DNA from: Mycoplasma miroungirhinis
GTDB lineage: Bacteria; Bacillota_I; Bacilli_A; Mycoplasmatales; Metamycoplasmataceae
NCBI RefSeq assembly: GCF_013008815.1
Contig: NZ_CP053097.1
Coordinates: 558,001-622,000 of the forward strand
Length of the DNA stretch: 64,000 nucleotides
Direction of reading: 5' to 3'
The notes under the pieces were generated by a model. That model saw only the letters and a program-made list of their open reading frames with translations. It had not been told where the DNA came from and did not search any database. Position numbers and translations under genes: made by a program. Shown here in pieces: positions 1 to 9,901 of the stretch (its first letter is position 1; the number at the start of each line of letters is the position of its first letter).

Positions 1-19
1 TACAATATTTAATGTGTAT

Positions 20-1327
20 TTATTTAAACAATTTTTTAATTCATTTTAATTTATTTTCAGTATGTGGAGCAAATTGTAATTTAATATTTTTTAACAATCA
101 TTTTTTATAATAACTTTGCTCATAACTAAATGATTTGAAACCAGCATAACCTCTACTCTTACCATGACCTGAGTTTCCTATACCACCAAATGGTAAATTA
201 TAATTACTTATAAAACTTAAACTATCATTAATAGAAAATGTCCCTGTTTGAGCATATTTAAAAACATTTTTAATAAATTTTTTATCTTTTGAATAAACAT
301 AATAAGCAAGTGGTTTTTGTATTTTTGTTAAAAAATTAATTAATTCTTGGTCATTTTTATAAGTTATTAAAGGTAAAAAAGGGCCAAAAATTTCTTCTTC
401 CATTATTTTAGAATCAACTGAAGCTTCAAAAACTACTAATTGAGCTTCTTGAAGTAAATTATTAGAAAGTTCATTTAGTCTATTTTTATGATTTTGATTA
501 ATTATTGAAGCTATTTCTTGTTTATTTATTAATGTTTTATTTAATAAAGTTAATTTTTCAATTACTAAATCTTTTATATCATTATGAACTAATAAAAAAT
601 CAGGAGCAATACATACTTGACCAAAATTAATCATTTTATTTAAAAATATATTTTCAAAGGAATAATCTAAATTAGTGTTTTTATCAATAATAGTAGGACA
701 TTTCCCACCTAATTCCAATATAGTAGGTGTTAATTTTTCTGCTGCTTTTGAAGCTACTATTTTACCTACTGATGTACTACCTGTAAAAAAGATTAAATCA
801 AATTTTTGATCTAATAATCATTTTGAAGTTTCTAAATCACTTGGAGCACAATATATAATATTTGAATCAAAATTTTGATTTATTAGATTTATTAAAAATT
901 CACTAGAATAAGCTGAAATCTCTGATGTTTTTAAAATTATTCTATTACCTGCAGCAATTGCTGAAATTAAAGGAGAAATAGTTAAATAAATCGGAAAATT
1001 TCACGGACTTATAATTAAAACTTGACCTAATGGTCTAAAAATAGTTTGAGATTTTGAGCCAAATAAATAAAAAGGTGTTTTTACTTTATTTCATTTAGTT
1101 CATTTTTTAATATTCTTAATTGCAAAATCAATTTCTTTATATATTAAAGCAATTTCAGTAACAAAAGCTTCATTTTTGTGTTTATTTAAATCATTTAGCA
1201 ATGCTTTAAAAATATTTTCTTCATTTGCTTTAATTAGTTTTTTTAATTTAATTAATAATTCTTTACGTTTATAAATATCAATCGGTTGATTAAGTAAATT
1301 TCTTTGGTTTATATATATATCTTTCAT
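20..1327 (-). CDS. Aldehyde dehydrogenase family protein, NAD(P)-dependent
   Basis: Predicted cytosolic enzyme that oxidises aldehydes to acids. With UGA read as Trp the frame is open for 435 residues, from ATG at 1327 to TAA at 20-22; a reading that stops at the TGA at 98-100 would lose a normal C-terminus (APHTENKLKW region). Visible motifs are the Trp-Asn-Phe-Pro segment of the coenzyme-binding fold, FTGSTSVGK in the Rossmann loop, ELGGK with the general-base Glu, and FGQVC with the nucleophilic Cys, all in the usual order. The length fits the shorter class-3-like aldehyde dehydrogenases without an N-terminal extension. The substrate cannot be read from sequence. It lies 51 nt downstream of the dUTPase gene with a hairpin between them, so it is probably a separate unit. 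Confidence 0.93.
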
Positions 1328-1348
1328 ATATTAATTTTATAGATAAAA

Positions 1349-1371
1349 ATAAAACTTTGTAAAAACAAAGC
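1349..1371 (-). terminator. Probable intrinsic terminator after the dUTPase gene
   Basis: On the minus strand CTTTG, a six-base loop and CAAAG are followed by TTTTATTTTT. The stem is only 5 bp, so the terminator is weak. It lies between the dUTPase stop and the aldehyde dehydrogenase start. Confidence 0.5.
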
Positions 1372-1378
1372 CTTATTC

Positions 1379-1861
1379 TTAATATTTATCTTTTGCTCTT
1401 TGAAAATTTATTTCGTTTTTCTTATAAAAACTCTCTAAAATTTCATTTTCAGTTAAACCAATTGTTAGTGCTAATCCTAAGTATAATGAATAAACATTTT
1501 TTAATGTTTCTTCTGTTAATTCTACAAATAATTTTGTTGCAGCTTGATAAACTTCTGATAATTGCATACTAAAATTATCGTGTAATTTAATGGGATCTAT
1601 AAATGGAGTGACATTATTTCTTACACAAATGCTACTTAAAAAATGAATTCCATCTGCATATTCTTCTAAAAGGGCTTGTTTATTAATATTTTTATGTACT
1701 TTTCAATACTTAAATTCCTGAACTTCGTTTGCAAATTCACTAATTTCAACTATTAAAGCAATAATAATTTTGGTTTTTAAATTATTTTCATCAGGTGAAA
1801 TATTTTTAGCAAAACTTTCATCTAAATCTTTTTGTAAATTAAATACTCTTGTTAAATCCAT
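1379..1861 (-). CDS. dut: Dimeric (all-alpha, MazG-like) dUTP diphosphatase
   Basis: Hydrolyses dUTP to dUMP and pyrophosphate, keeping uracil out of DNA and feeding dTMP synthesis. The 160-residue product (start ATG 1859-1861, stop TAA at 1379) shows the signature of the dUTPase_2 family: an EISEFANE helix followed about 15 residues later by KYWK and then EEYADGIHFL, which supply the acidic Mg2+ ligands. One in-frame TGA is read as Trp in the KYWK motif. This is the all-alpha dimeric type, unrelated to trimeric beta-barrel dUTPases. The gene is monocistronic or followed by the aldehyde dehydrogenase. The family call rests on the spacing of the acidic motifs. Confidence 0.88.
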
Positions 1862-1999
1862 AACTTAATTATAGAGCATTTTTATTTTATGAACTCATTT
1901 AAATAAAATACATTAAATTACAAGTGATAAATTTAAAATAAATCTAAAAAAATGATTTGTTAATCTTATATAGATAAAAATTCTATTAAAATTTTGTTG

Positions 2000-2005
2000 T
2001 ATAAT
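2000..2005 (+). promoter_or_regulatory. -10 box of the tRNA-Leu(CAA) gene
   Basis: A perfect TATAAT directly after a TTG lies ten nucleotides before the mature 5' end of tRNA-Leu(CAA). A second TATAAT preceded by TG (2186-2191) lies in front of tRNA-Leu(UAA). The two leucine tRNA genes may therefore have separate promoters. Confidence 0.55.
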
Positions 2006-2014
2006 TAATTTTAT

Positions 2015-2098
2015 GCCCGTGTGGTGAAATGGTAGACACAGTTGACTCAAAATCAACCGAAGAAATTCATGCTGGTTCGAGTCCAGTCACGGGCACCA
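2015..2098 (+). tRNA. tRNA-Leu(CAA)
   Basis: Class II tRNA with a long variable arm. The acceptor stem GCCCGTG pairs with CACGGGC, CCA is encoded, and the anticodon loop CTCAAAA gives anticodon CAA, which reads UUG. The T-arm is GGTTCGAGTCC. Confidence 0.95.
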
Positions 2099-2209
2099 AT
2101 TAATACTTATTAAAGTTTAATTTAGTATTAGATAGATAATTTTTTTCTAAATAAAGAATTTTTATTAAATAAAATTTTTTTTATGTATAATATTAAAGCA
2201 TTAAAAAAT

Positions 2210-2296
2210 GCCCGGATGGCGGAAATGGTAGACGCAAGGGACTTAAAATCCCTCGGTGGCAACATCGTGCTGGTTCAAGTCCAGTTCCGGGCACCA
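2210..2296 (+). tRNA. tRNA-Leu(UAA)
   Basis: Class II tRNA. The acceptor GCCCGGA pairs with TCCGGGC, the variable arm is long, and CCA is encoded. The anticodon loop CTTAAAA gives UAA, which reads UUA, the commonest leucine codon in this AT-rich genome. It is six nucleotides upstream of tRNA-Lys and probably co-transcribed with it. Confidence 0.95.
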
Positions 2297-2302
2297 TTAT
2301 AA

Positions 2303-2378
2303 GCGCCCTTAGCTCAGCAGGTAGAGCAAATGGCTTTTAACCATTGGGTCAGAGGTTCAAATCCTCTAGGGCGTACCA
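2303..2378 (+). tRNA. tRNA-Lys(UUU)
   Basis: 76-nt tRNA with acceptor GCGCCCT/AGGGCGT, D-arm AGCTC..GAGC, anticodon loop CTTTTAA (anticodon UUU), T-arm AGAGGTTCAAATCCTCT and encoded CCA. It is the last gene of the tRNA cluster and is followed by a terminator. Confidence 0.96.
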
Positions 2379-2394
2379 TCAATATATTTGACCT

Positions 2395-2420
2395 AAAAGA
2401 GAAATTTTTCTCTTTTTTTT
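2395..2420 (+). terminator. Intrinsic terminator of the tRNA cluster
   Basis: AAAAGAGAAA pairs with the following TTTCTCTTTT, and a run of T residues follows. It ends the Leu-Leu-Lys tRNA transcript. Confidence 0.8.
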
Positions 2421-2627
2421 ATTTTTTAATGAGTTTAATAAGTTATTTATTAATGCTTTTTTACTAAGCATTATAATTATTATTAGGAGTTAATCATTTT
2501 AGAAAATTAATTAAATAATAATTAATAATTATTAAACTAAATGTTAAACTTCTAATAATATAGGAATATGTTAAATTCAAAGTATAAATATTATTATGTA
2601 ATACTTGAATTTTATAAGGAGAATGAA

Positions 2628-2969
2628 ATGAAAAAAATAGCAAAATATTTAATTATTGAAAAATTAGAAAATAATTTATATTACTTAAGAATGACACCTG
2701 AAATGCAAGATGATATAGGAATAATTGGATTTTTAAAATTCATCAACACAGATAAAACCGAATTAAAAGCAAAAGATGAATTTGCAGCTCTAGAAGCTTC
2801 AAAAGCTATTTCGACTTTAAAAATGCCAGTCGATGCTAAGGTTGTAGAATGAAATAAAGAAGCAATTGAAAATCCTAAATTAATAACTTCAGCTGATGAT
2901 AGCAAAAACTGAATTATGAAATTAAGTAATATTGATGAAAAAGTTTTTGCTGCCTTAGAAGACTTTTAA
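2628..2969 (+). CDS. GcvH-like lipoyl carrier protein of the class-M sirtuin operon
   Basis: 113-residue single-domain lipoyl carrier homologous to glycine cleavage H protein. The segment around residues 52-75 (AALEASKAISTLKMPVDAKVVEWN) matches the H-protein hammerhead, and Lys59 in EASKA is the expected lipoylation site. No other glycine cleavage gene (gcvP, gcvT) is nearby, and the next genes are a class-M sirtuin and a lipoate ligase, so it is most likely the GcvH-L type described as an ADP-ribosylation target in Staphylococcus and Streptococcus rather than a glycine cleavage component. The start at 2628 has AAGGAGAATG just upstream; an in-frame ATG at 2568 would add 20 unlikely residues. 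One TGA is read as Trp (W75). The next gene begins one nucleotide after the stop. Confidence 0.9.
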
Positions 2970-2970
2970 T

Positions 2971-3846
2971 ATGTGAAATAATAATATTCAAAACTTAAAA
3001 CAATTAAATCAATTGATAAATGAAGCAGATGCAATAGTATTAGGAATTGGTTCTGGAATGACCAGTGCGGATGGAATAGGTTATACTGGTTCAAGATTTG
3101 AAGCTAATTTTGGCGATTTTATTAAAGAATTTGGATTTTTAGATATGTTACAAGCTAGTGTTTATCAATTTGATAACATACAAAATTATTGAGCTTTTCA
3201 TAGTAGATTTATGGAACTTAATTATTTTAATCAACCTGCAAGCATTAGCTTTTTAAACTTAAAAAAATTTTTAGAAGATAAAAATTTCTTTATAATCACA
3301 ACCAATTCAGATAATACATTAGAAGCTGCTGATTTTGATCAAGATAAAATATTTTATTTACAAGGTAAATATAATTTATTGCAATGTAGTTTAATGTGTC
3401 ATAACAAAAGATACTCAAATGATAGTGCAGTAAAAGAAATGATTAAAAAACAAAAAGATATGAAAGTTCCGCTTGAATTAATACCAAGATGTCCCGAATG
3501 TGGTCTTTTTTTAGAAGTAAATAAAAGACTAAAAGGTAAGGGAATGGTAGAAGATGAACAATTTTTTATTGAAAAAAAACGTTATTGAGATTTTATTAAA
3601 AAATATAAAGATAAAAAAATATTGTTTTGAGAAATAGGTGTAGGTTTTTCAACTCCAATGTTAATCAAACAACCATTTTGAGAAATGACAAAAGGATATA
3701 AAAATTCTTTATACATAGCAATGAATAATCGTTCATATCGACTACCTAATGAAATTAAAAGTAGAACAATTGTAATAAATACAGATATAAAAGAATCAAT
3801 AGAAACTTTATTAAAGGAAAAATATGATATTAGTAGAACCAATTAG
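2971..3846 (+). CDS. Class-M sirtuin (SirTM-like), putative protein ADP-ribosyltransferase
   Basis: 291-residue Sir2-family protein. The NAD-binding loop is GIGSGMTSADG (25-35), followed by YTGSRF. TTNSDN (110-115) stands for the canonical TQNxD motif. A structural zinc site is formed by Cys139, Cys143, Cys174 and Cys177. Where canonical deacylases have the catalytic His (HG), this protein has Gln131-Gly132 in FYLQGKY. That change is the hallmark of class-M sirtuins, which transfer ADP-ribose to a lipoylated GcvH-like carrier instead of deacylating lysine. Position between the GcvH-like gene and lplA agrees with this. Several TGA codons are read as Trp. The 3' end overlaps lplA by 23 nt, suggesting translational coupling. 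Activity is inferred from family and context. Confidence 0.9.
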
Positions 3847-4864
3847 AAATGGAAAATACATCAAAGATGGTGCATATTGACTTGCAATCCAAATATGAGC
3901 TGTAAATCACTTAAAATTAGATGATATTATTGTATTTCCCAATGTCGCAGATCCTCATGTTCAAATAGGTTATTTCCAAAACCCCGAAGTTGAAGTAAAC
4001 TTTAAATATTTAAAAGAAAAAAATATTGAAATAGTACGTAGAAACACAGGTGGAGGAGCAATATATATAGATTCAAATTCAGTTGGTGTATGTTATTTAA
4101 TACCTTATAAAGAAAATGAATCAATTATTGGAAATTATGCAAAATTTTATGCACCAACAATTGAATTTTTAAAAGAATTAGGTGCAACAAATGTAACTCA
4201 ATCAGGTAAAAATGATTTAACAATCGACGGAAAAAAAGTTTCAGGTGCTGCAATGATGTTAATAAATGACGTCATTTATGGTGGAAACTCTTTACTTTAT
4301 AATGTTGATTACGATGCAATGATTAATATTTTAAATCCTAATAGAAAAAAAATAGAAGCAAAAGGAATTAAATCAATCAGACAAAGAGTTGCAGCACTAA
4401 GTGATTATTTTTATGATGAATATAAAAACTTAGATATTTTTGAATTTAAAGATCTAGTTATTAAAAAATTATTTAAAACAGATGATCTTTCAAAAATCAA
4501 TCGTTATGAACTAACAGAAAAAGATTGATCAGAAATTGATCAATTAGTACAAGAAAAATACAAAAATTGAGATTGAACTTTTGGTTTAAGTCCTCGTTAC
4601 TCATACAATAGAGATGCAAGATTATCAATTGGAACTGTTAATTTTTCATTAGAAGTAGAAAATGGAAAAATTGATAAATTTAAAATTTCAGGTGATTTTT
4701 TCACTAAAAAAGATATAACAGATTTAGAACAAAGTATTTTAAATACTAAAATGAAACGTGAAGATTTAACTTTAGCTTTTGAAAAAGCAAATTTACAAGA
4801 TTACTTTTTCAATGAGTTAAATGTAAAAGATATTGTCGATACTATTTTGGATGATAGTGAATAA
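3824..4864 (+). CDS. lplA: Lipoate-protein ligase A family protein
   Basis: 346-residue ligase that activates lipoate with ATP and attaches it to a carrier lysine, here presumably Lys59 of the GcvH-like protein two genes upstream. Visible motifs are the RRNTGGGAIY lipoate-binding loop, GKNDLTIDGKKVSGAA with the catalytic Lys, and a C-terminal accessory domain of about 100 residues. The start ATG at 3824 lies inside the sirtuin gene. TGA codons are read as Trp, for example in the C-terminal domain near YKNWDW. In staphylococci and streptococci the sirtuin-linked ligase (LplA2) is the one that modifies GcvH-L; whether this one also serves the separate lipoyl domain at 15.3 kb cannot be told from the window. 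Confidence 0.93.
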
Positions 4865-6047
4865 AAATAATAAATATAAACAATTATTAGAACCTTTTTA
4901 TATAAATAATTTTAAGTTAAAAAATCGATTTGTACTTTCTCCAATGACTTTACATTTAACAACTAAAGACGGAAAAATGACTCAAGAAGAAATTGCTTAC
5001 GCAAAAAGAAGAGCATATTCTGCACCTTTGCAAATTACAGGTGGAGCATATATTGATGATTTTGGACAATTATTTGAGTATAGTTATAGTGCAAAAAGTG
5101 ATGAAGATATTAAATCATTAGCTCAATTAGCAGCTGCTATGAAAACTAGTGAAAATAAAGTCATTTTACAATTAGCACATGCAGGAAAATTTTCAAAAGC
5201 TTCATTAAATAAATATGGTTACACATATGGACCTTCATATGAAAAACATCATTGACCTTTTGAACATGAAGTTTTTGAAATGTCAAAAGAACAAATTAAA
5301 GATGTTGTTTTAGCATATCAAAAAGCAACATTAAGAGCAATCAAAGCGGGTTTTGATGGGGTTGAAATATCAATGGCTCAAAAATTATTAATTCAAACAT
5401 TTTTTAGCCAAATTATTAATAAACGTAGCGATGAATATTCTTCTCAAAATTTTGAAAATCGTTGCAGATTAGCACTAGAAATAGTCAAAGCAATTAGACA
5501 AACTATTAATGAAAATGCACCACAAGATTTTATTTTTGGTTTCCGAGCAACACCAGAAGAAACTTATGGTAGTGAATTAGGTTATACAATTGATGACTTT
5601 AATAAATTAATGGACTTAATTATTAAAGAAGGTGCAATTTCGTATTTAGCAATTGCCAGTTGAGGACATAACATTTATTTAAATAAGGTACGTTCAGAAT
5701 CAAAATTTAAAGGTGAACTTGTTAATAAAGTAGTGTATCAACATATCAATCATAAAGTCCCTGTAATAGCAAGTGGAGGTATTAATACGCCCCAAAAATG
5801 TTTAGATGCTTTAAAATATAGTGATTTAATTGGTCTTAGTTCTGTTTTTGTTGCTGATCCTGAATTTGTAAGTAAAATTGAAAATGATGAAATAGATAAA
5901 ATTAACTTAAAAATTACTCAAGATCAATTACTTGATTTAGCTATTCCACAACATTCCTTTTCAGGTGTTGTTAATATGTTTGGTTATTGTGAAACAATAC
6001 CTAATGAAACAATGAATGCATTAGAAAATAATGCAAATAATAATTAA
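4851..6047 (+). CDS. Old Yellow Enzyme family FMN oxidoreductase
   Basis: 398-residue TIM-barrel flavin oxidoreductase of the OYE/NADH:flavin oxidoreductase family. N-terminal LEPFYINNFKLKNRFVLSPM (FMN-binding start of the barrel), QLAHAGK, INKRSDEYSSQNFENR and the C-terminal VIASGGI phosphate-binding loop are in the usual order. The strand after GFDGVEI reads SMAQKLL, where most family members have HGAHGYL, so the substrate-binding His pair is absent. It overlaps lplA by 14 nt and ends the sirtuin operon. ATG at 4851 is chosen; GTG 4857 and TTG 4833 are in-frame alternatives. OYE homologues are reported in extended versions of class-M sirtuin operons. The substrate is unknown. Confidence 0.88.
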
Positions 6048-6076
6048 AGTATCACCCTCAGGCGATACTTTTTTTT
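6046..6076 (+). terminator. Intrinsic terminator of the sirtuin operon
   Basis: AAAGTATC and GATACTTT flank a ten-base loop and are followed by a T run. It immediately follows the OYE stop codon. Confidence 0.85.
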
Positions 6077-6110
6077 AAAAACCAACACTAGTTGGTAGGT
6101 CAAAAAGATA

Positions 6111-6184
6111 TGGCAGGGGATACAGGATTCGAACCTGTAACCAAGGGTTTGGAGTCCTTTGCTTTGCCGTTAAACTAATCCCCT
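6111..6184 (-). tRNA. tRNA-Trp(CCA)
   Basis: Minus-strand tRNA with acceptor AGGGGAT/ATCCCCT and encoded GCCA at the 3' end. The anticodon loop CTCCAAA gives CCA, which reads only UGG. In this genome most Trp codons are UGA, which need a separate tRNA-Trp(UCA) not found in the window. TGG codons do occur, for example in rnpA (KNWEF), ylxR and the DnaN-adjacent S4 gene. Confidence 0.93.
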
Positions 6185-6196
6185 ATAAGAAGCAAA

Positions 6197-7294
6197 TTAT
6201 TTTGCTATCTTAAAATAACAGACGTCTCCATCTTGCATTAAGTAATTTTTACCTTCAAGTCGCATTTTACCTGCTTCGTGAGCTTGTTTTTCACCACCAC
6301 AAGCTATATAATCTTCATAACTTATTACTTCAGCTTTGACGAATTTCTTTTCAAAATCTGTATGAATAATACCAGCACATTGACTTGCGTTTTGTCCATT
6401 TTTAAATACTCATGCACGTGTTTCTACTTCTCCAGCTGTAAAATAAATTTTTTGGTCTAGTAAATAAAAACTTTTTCTAATTAATGTATCTAATCCACTA
6501 TATTCTAAACCATATTCTTTTAAAAATTCTTGTTTTTCTTGTTCTTCAAATTTTGATAATTCATATTCAAGTGAAATACAAATAGGAATTAAAATATCAT
6601 TGGTTTTTTCTAAATAAGTTTTTAAATTATTAAAATGAATGTTATTTTCTAAATTATTAATATCATTTTGTTTTAAATTAGCCACATAAATAATTGGTTT
6701 TAAAGAAAGTAACTGTCAAGATTTTATAATCTCTTTTTCTTCATCAGATAAATCTATTTCACGAGCTGATTTTTCTGCTTCAAGTAAAGTTTTTAATTTA
6801 TTTGCAATTTCAAGTTCTTTTAATAAAGTTTTATCATTAGTTGCTTTTGCTCTTTTTGCAATACGATTTATAATATTTTCAATTGTTTGTAAATCAGCCA
6901 AAATAAGTTCTAAGTTAATTGTTTGTAAATCATCAATAGGATCAATTTTATTATTTACATGAACTATGTTAGTGTCCTCAAAACATCTAATAACATGAAT
7001 GATGCTATCAACTTCACGAATATTTGCTAAAAATTTATTTCCTAATCCTTCACCTTTGGAAGCTCCTTTAACAAGACCAGCAATATCAACAAAATTAAAT
7101 GTTGCATGAACAATTTTTTTAGTTTTATTTAATGTTGCTAATGTTTCTAAACGTTTATCATTTAATTTAACATTTGCAACATTAGGTTCAATAGTTGTAA
7201 AAGCATAATTATTAGCTTCAACTTCATTTAAAGTTAAGGCATTAAATAAAGTACTTTTCCCTACGTTAGGCAGTCCTACAATTCCAGCTTTCAT
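6197..7294 (-). CDS. ychF: Redox-regulated ATPase/GTPase YchF (Obg family)
   Basis: 365-residue cytosolic P-loop protein of the Obg family that binds ribosomes and hydrolyses ATP rather than GTP. The N-terminus carries the P-loop GLPNVGKST, the switch II motif [16 protein letters not shown] and, in place of the GTP-specific NKxD, NLKQND, as in YchF. A coiled-coil insert lies at about 130-190 and the TGS-like C-terminal domain ends with [21 protein letters not shown] is read as Trp at two points. It lies nine nucleotides downstream of rlmH and is the last gene of the long housekeeping series before tRNA-Trp. Confidence 0.96.
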
Positions 7295-7303
7295 ATTTTT
7301 TCC

Positions 7304-7738
7304 TTATTTATGATATTTAATATTATTTTTGATTGTATAAGCTCGATATATTTGTTCAAGAGCTATAATTCTAAACAATTGATGAGGAAATGTCATTTTC
7401 GATACTTTTATTTTATTTTCAAAAAATTCTTCATTCACACCATTTGAACCACCTATTACAAAAGTTATATTGTCTGTGTTTGTTATTAAGTTACTAAATT
7501 CTTGAGATGAATATTCTTTACCATGTAAACTAAAATAATAAACTAATGAGTTTTTGGGAATTTTGTTGAGTATATTTTCTGTTTCTTTTTGTTTTTTTAG
7601 TTCAATGTTTGATTCATTAATTTCTTTAATTTCAATAATTTTAACATCAACTAAAAACTTGATTTTTTTTAAATAAGTATCTAAAATATTTTGATATTCA
7701 GTAGTTAGTGATCCTACTGCTATTAAATTTAATTTCAT
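7304..7738 (-). CDS. rlmH: 23S rRNA pseudouridine-1915 N3-methyltransferase
   Basis: 144-residue SPOUT-class methyltransferase that uses S-adenosylmethionine to methylate pseudouridine 1915 in helix 69 of 23S rRNA. Typical features are the N-terminal KLNLIAVGSL, the knot region FVIGGSNGVNEEF, and the C-terminal FPHQLFRIIALEQIYRAYTI ending in KYHK. The start ATG shares one base with the stop of mnmG (TAATG), so translation is probably coupled. Confidence 0.96.
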   Translation of the reverse strand: MKLNLIAVGSLTTEYQNILDTYLKKIKFLVDVKIIEIKEINESNIELKKQKETENILNKIPKNSLVYYFSLHGKEYSSQEFSNLITNTDNITFVIGGSNGVNEEFFENKIKVSKMTFPHQLFRIIALEQIYRAYTIKNNIKYHK

Positions 7739-9570
7739 TATAATTTACTTTTTCTTTGATCCATATAAAACATTAACATTTGAATATCAGCAGGATTAAT
7801 ACCACTAATTCTTGATGCTTGGCCTATTGTTGTGGGTCTGATTTTAGAAAGTTTTTCTTTAGCTTCATGTGCTAAATTTTCAACTAAAAAATAATCTATA
7901 TCTTCTGGTATATTTAAGCTCTCTAATCTTTTCATTTTTACTGCTTGATTTAATTGTTTTTCAATATAGCCATGTAAACGAACATTAATTGCAAGTTCAT
8001 CAAAATATTTAAAATCATCATCAATTAAATCTTTAGCATCCACATCAGGACGAGCTAATAATTTTAAATAACTTATTCCGTGCTCAACATTATATTTTTT
8101 TCCCAGAGCACTAGTTGAACTTACATATTTATTTTTAAATTCATTGATTTTTTGAGTAATTTGTGAGTATTTATTTTGAATTTTTTTAAATTCCGCTTCA
8201 GAAATCATTTCATTTTCAAATGCATATTTTGACATTCTTTGATCGACATTATCGTTTCTTAGTAATAAACGATATTCAGCACGACTAGTTAACATACGAT
8301 AAGGTTCTGCTGTACCTTTTGTAACTAAATCATCAATTAAAACACCAATATAAGAATCACTTCTATCTAAATATAAAGGAGTTTTATTTTGTAAATAATT
8401 TGCAGCATTTATACCTGCTACTAATCCTTGAGCAGCAGCTTCTTCATAGCCACTGGTTCCATTAGGTTGACCTGCACTAAAAAAGCCTTTAATTCATTTA
8501 GTTTCTAAATTTCTTTTTAAATCTAAGGGATTAATTGCATCATATTCTATTGCATAACCATATTTTTGTACTTTTGCATTTTTTAGTCCAGGAATAGTTC
8601 TAATCATTTGATCTTGTACTTCGATAGGCATTGAAGTACTTAATCCGTTAATATACATTACATCGCCTTTTTTAGTTTCAGGTTCAAAGAAAATATGGTG
8701 TGAAATTTTTTCTTTGAATCGCACTATTTTATCTTCAAAAGAAGGACAATATCTAGGACCTGTACCAACAATTAAACCACTATACATACTAGAACGTTTT
8801 AAATTTTGTAAAACAATTTCTCTTGTTTGTGCAGTTGTATGAGTTAATCAACATGATGTTTGTTCATCTAAAACAATTCCACTTCTTGAAGAAAAAGAAA
8901 GTAAGTTTTTATCTAATGCTTCTTGTTCCACTTCACTAAACTCAATAGAATCTGTATAAATTCGACATGGAGTTCCAGTTTTTAGTCTTTGTAATCTAAA
9001 ACCATATTTTTCTAAATTCTTGGATAGATTTACATCGGTTCTTTGATCATTTGGTCCGGATTGTTTAACTGTTTCACCTTGTAAAATCCGAGAATTCATA
9101 TACACACCAGTTGTCATAACTACTACATTTGCATATAATAAATCATTTTTTTCAGTTTTAATACCTTTAATAGTTTGATTTTCTACGATTAATTCTAAAA
9201 CCAGATCTTCTATTAAAGTAATATTTTTTTGTTTTAAGATGTCTTCTAAAATTAATTTACAATATTCATCTTTATCAATTTGAGCACGTAAGCTTCAAAC
9301 TGCAGGACCTTTTGACGTGTTTAAAACCTTGATTTGTATCATTGCTTTATCAGCAAATAAACCTTGAACACCACCTAATTCATCAATTTCACGAGTGATG
9401 ATACCTTTTGCACTACCACCAATTGATGGATTGCAAGGCATCATTGCTAATTTAGTTTGATCTAAAGTCACTAAAGCAACTTTTAGATTTCTTTTGGCTA
9501 AAGCATAAACAGCTTCAATTCCAGCATGTCCTCCACCTATTACAATTGCATCGAATTTATTATTTTCCAT
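7738..9570 (-). CDS. mnmG: tRNA uridine-5-carboxymethylaminomethyl modification enzyme MnmG (GidA)
   Basis: 610-residue FAD-dependent enzyme that works with MnmE to modify the wobble uridine (cmnm5U) of tRNAs reading split codon boxes. The N-terminal dinucleotide fold is [38 protein letters not shown] and the C-terminal [15 protein letters not shown] and SRISGI segments match the family. Several TGA codons are read as Trp. The start overlaps rbfA by 11 nt, and the stop overlaps the rlmH start. Confidence 0.97.
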
Positions 9571-9901
9571 CTTCTTCTTTTATTCGTCTTAAAATGTTTT
9601 CTATTCTTTGTGCTTGATTTTCTAATTTATCAATTGTAAAGTGAATTTCAGGTAATCTGTGGTATTTTCAACTTTTAGATATGACACTTCTTAAAAAAGG
9701 TGACATATTAACTAATTTATTAAAATATCTTTCTTTATCTTTAAAAATTGTGACATACACTTTAACATGTGAATCATCATTAGATAGTTCAATATCATTG
9801 ATTGCAACATTTGTAACATCAAAATCTTTTAAATCATACAAAGCATTTGATAATAATTGTGTAAATAAACTTGCTTTACGTTCATGTTTGATATTATTCA
9901 T
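9560..9901 (-). CDS. rbfA: Ribosome-binding factor A
   Basis: 113-residue KH-fold protein needed for late 30S subunit maturation and 16S rRNA 5'-end processing. The N-terminus ([19 protein letters not shown]) and the VKVYVTIF and [11 protein letters not shown] strands fit RbfA. The frame passes a TGA (Trp) at 9668-9670 and stops at 9560. It overlaps the 3' end of infB by 8 nt and the 5' end of mnmG by 11 nt, the usual infB-rbfA order. Confidence 0.93.

Noticed and set aside
98-100. Stop codon ending the aldehyde dehydrogenase
   Set aside because: It is TGA, which codes for Trp here; the frame continues to TAA at 20-22 and gives a normal C-terminus.
4833-4850. Upstream TTG start for the OYE gene
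   Set aside because: It would add a hydrophobic leader unlike the family; ATG 4851 or GTG 4857 fits the N-terminus of the barrel.
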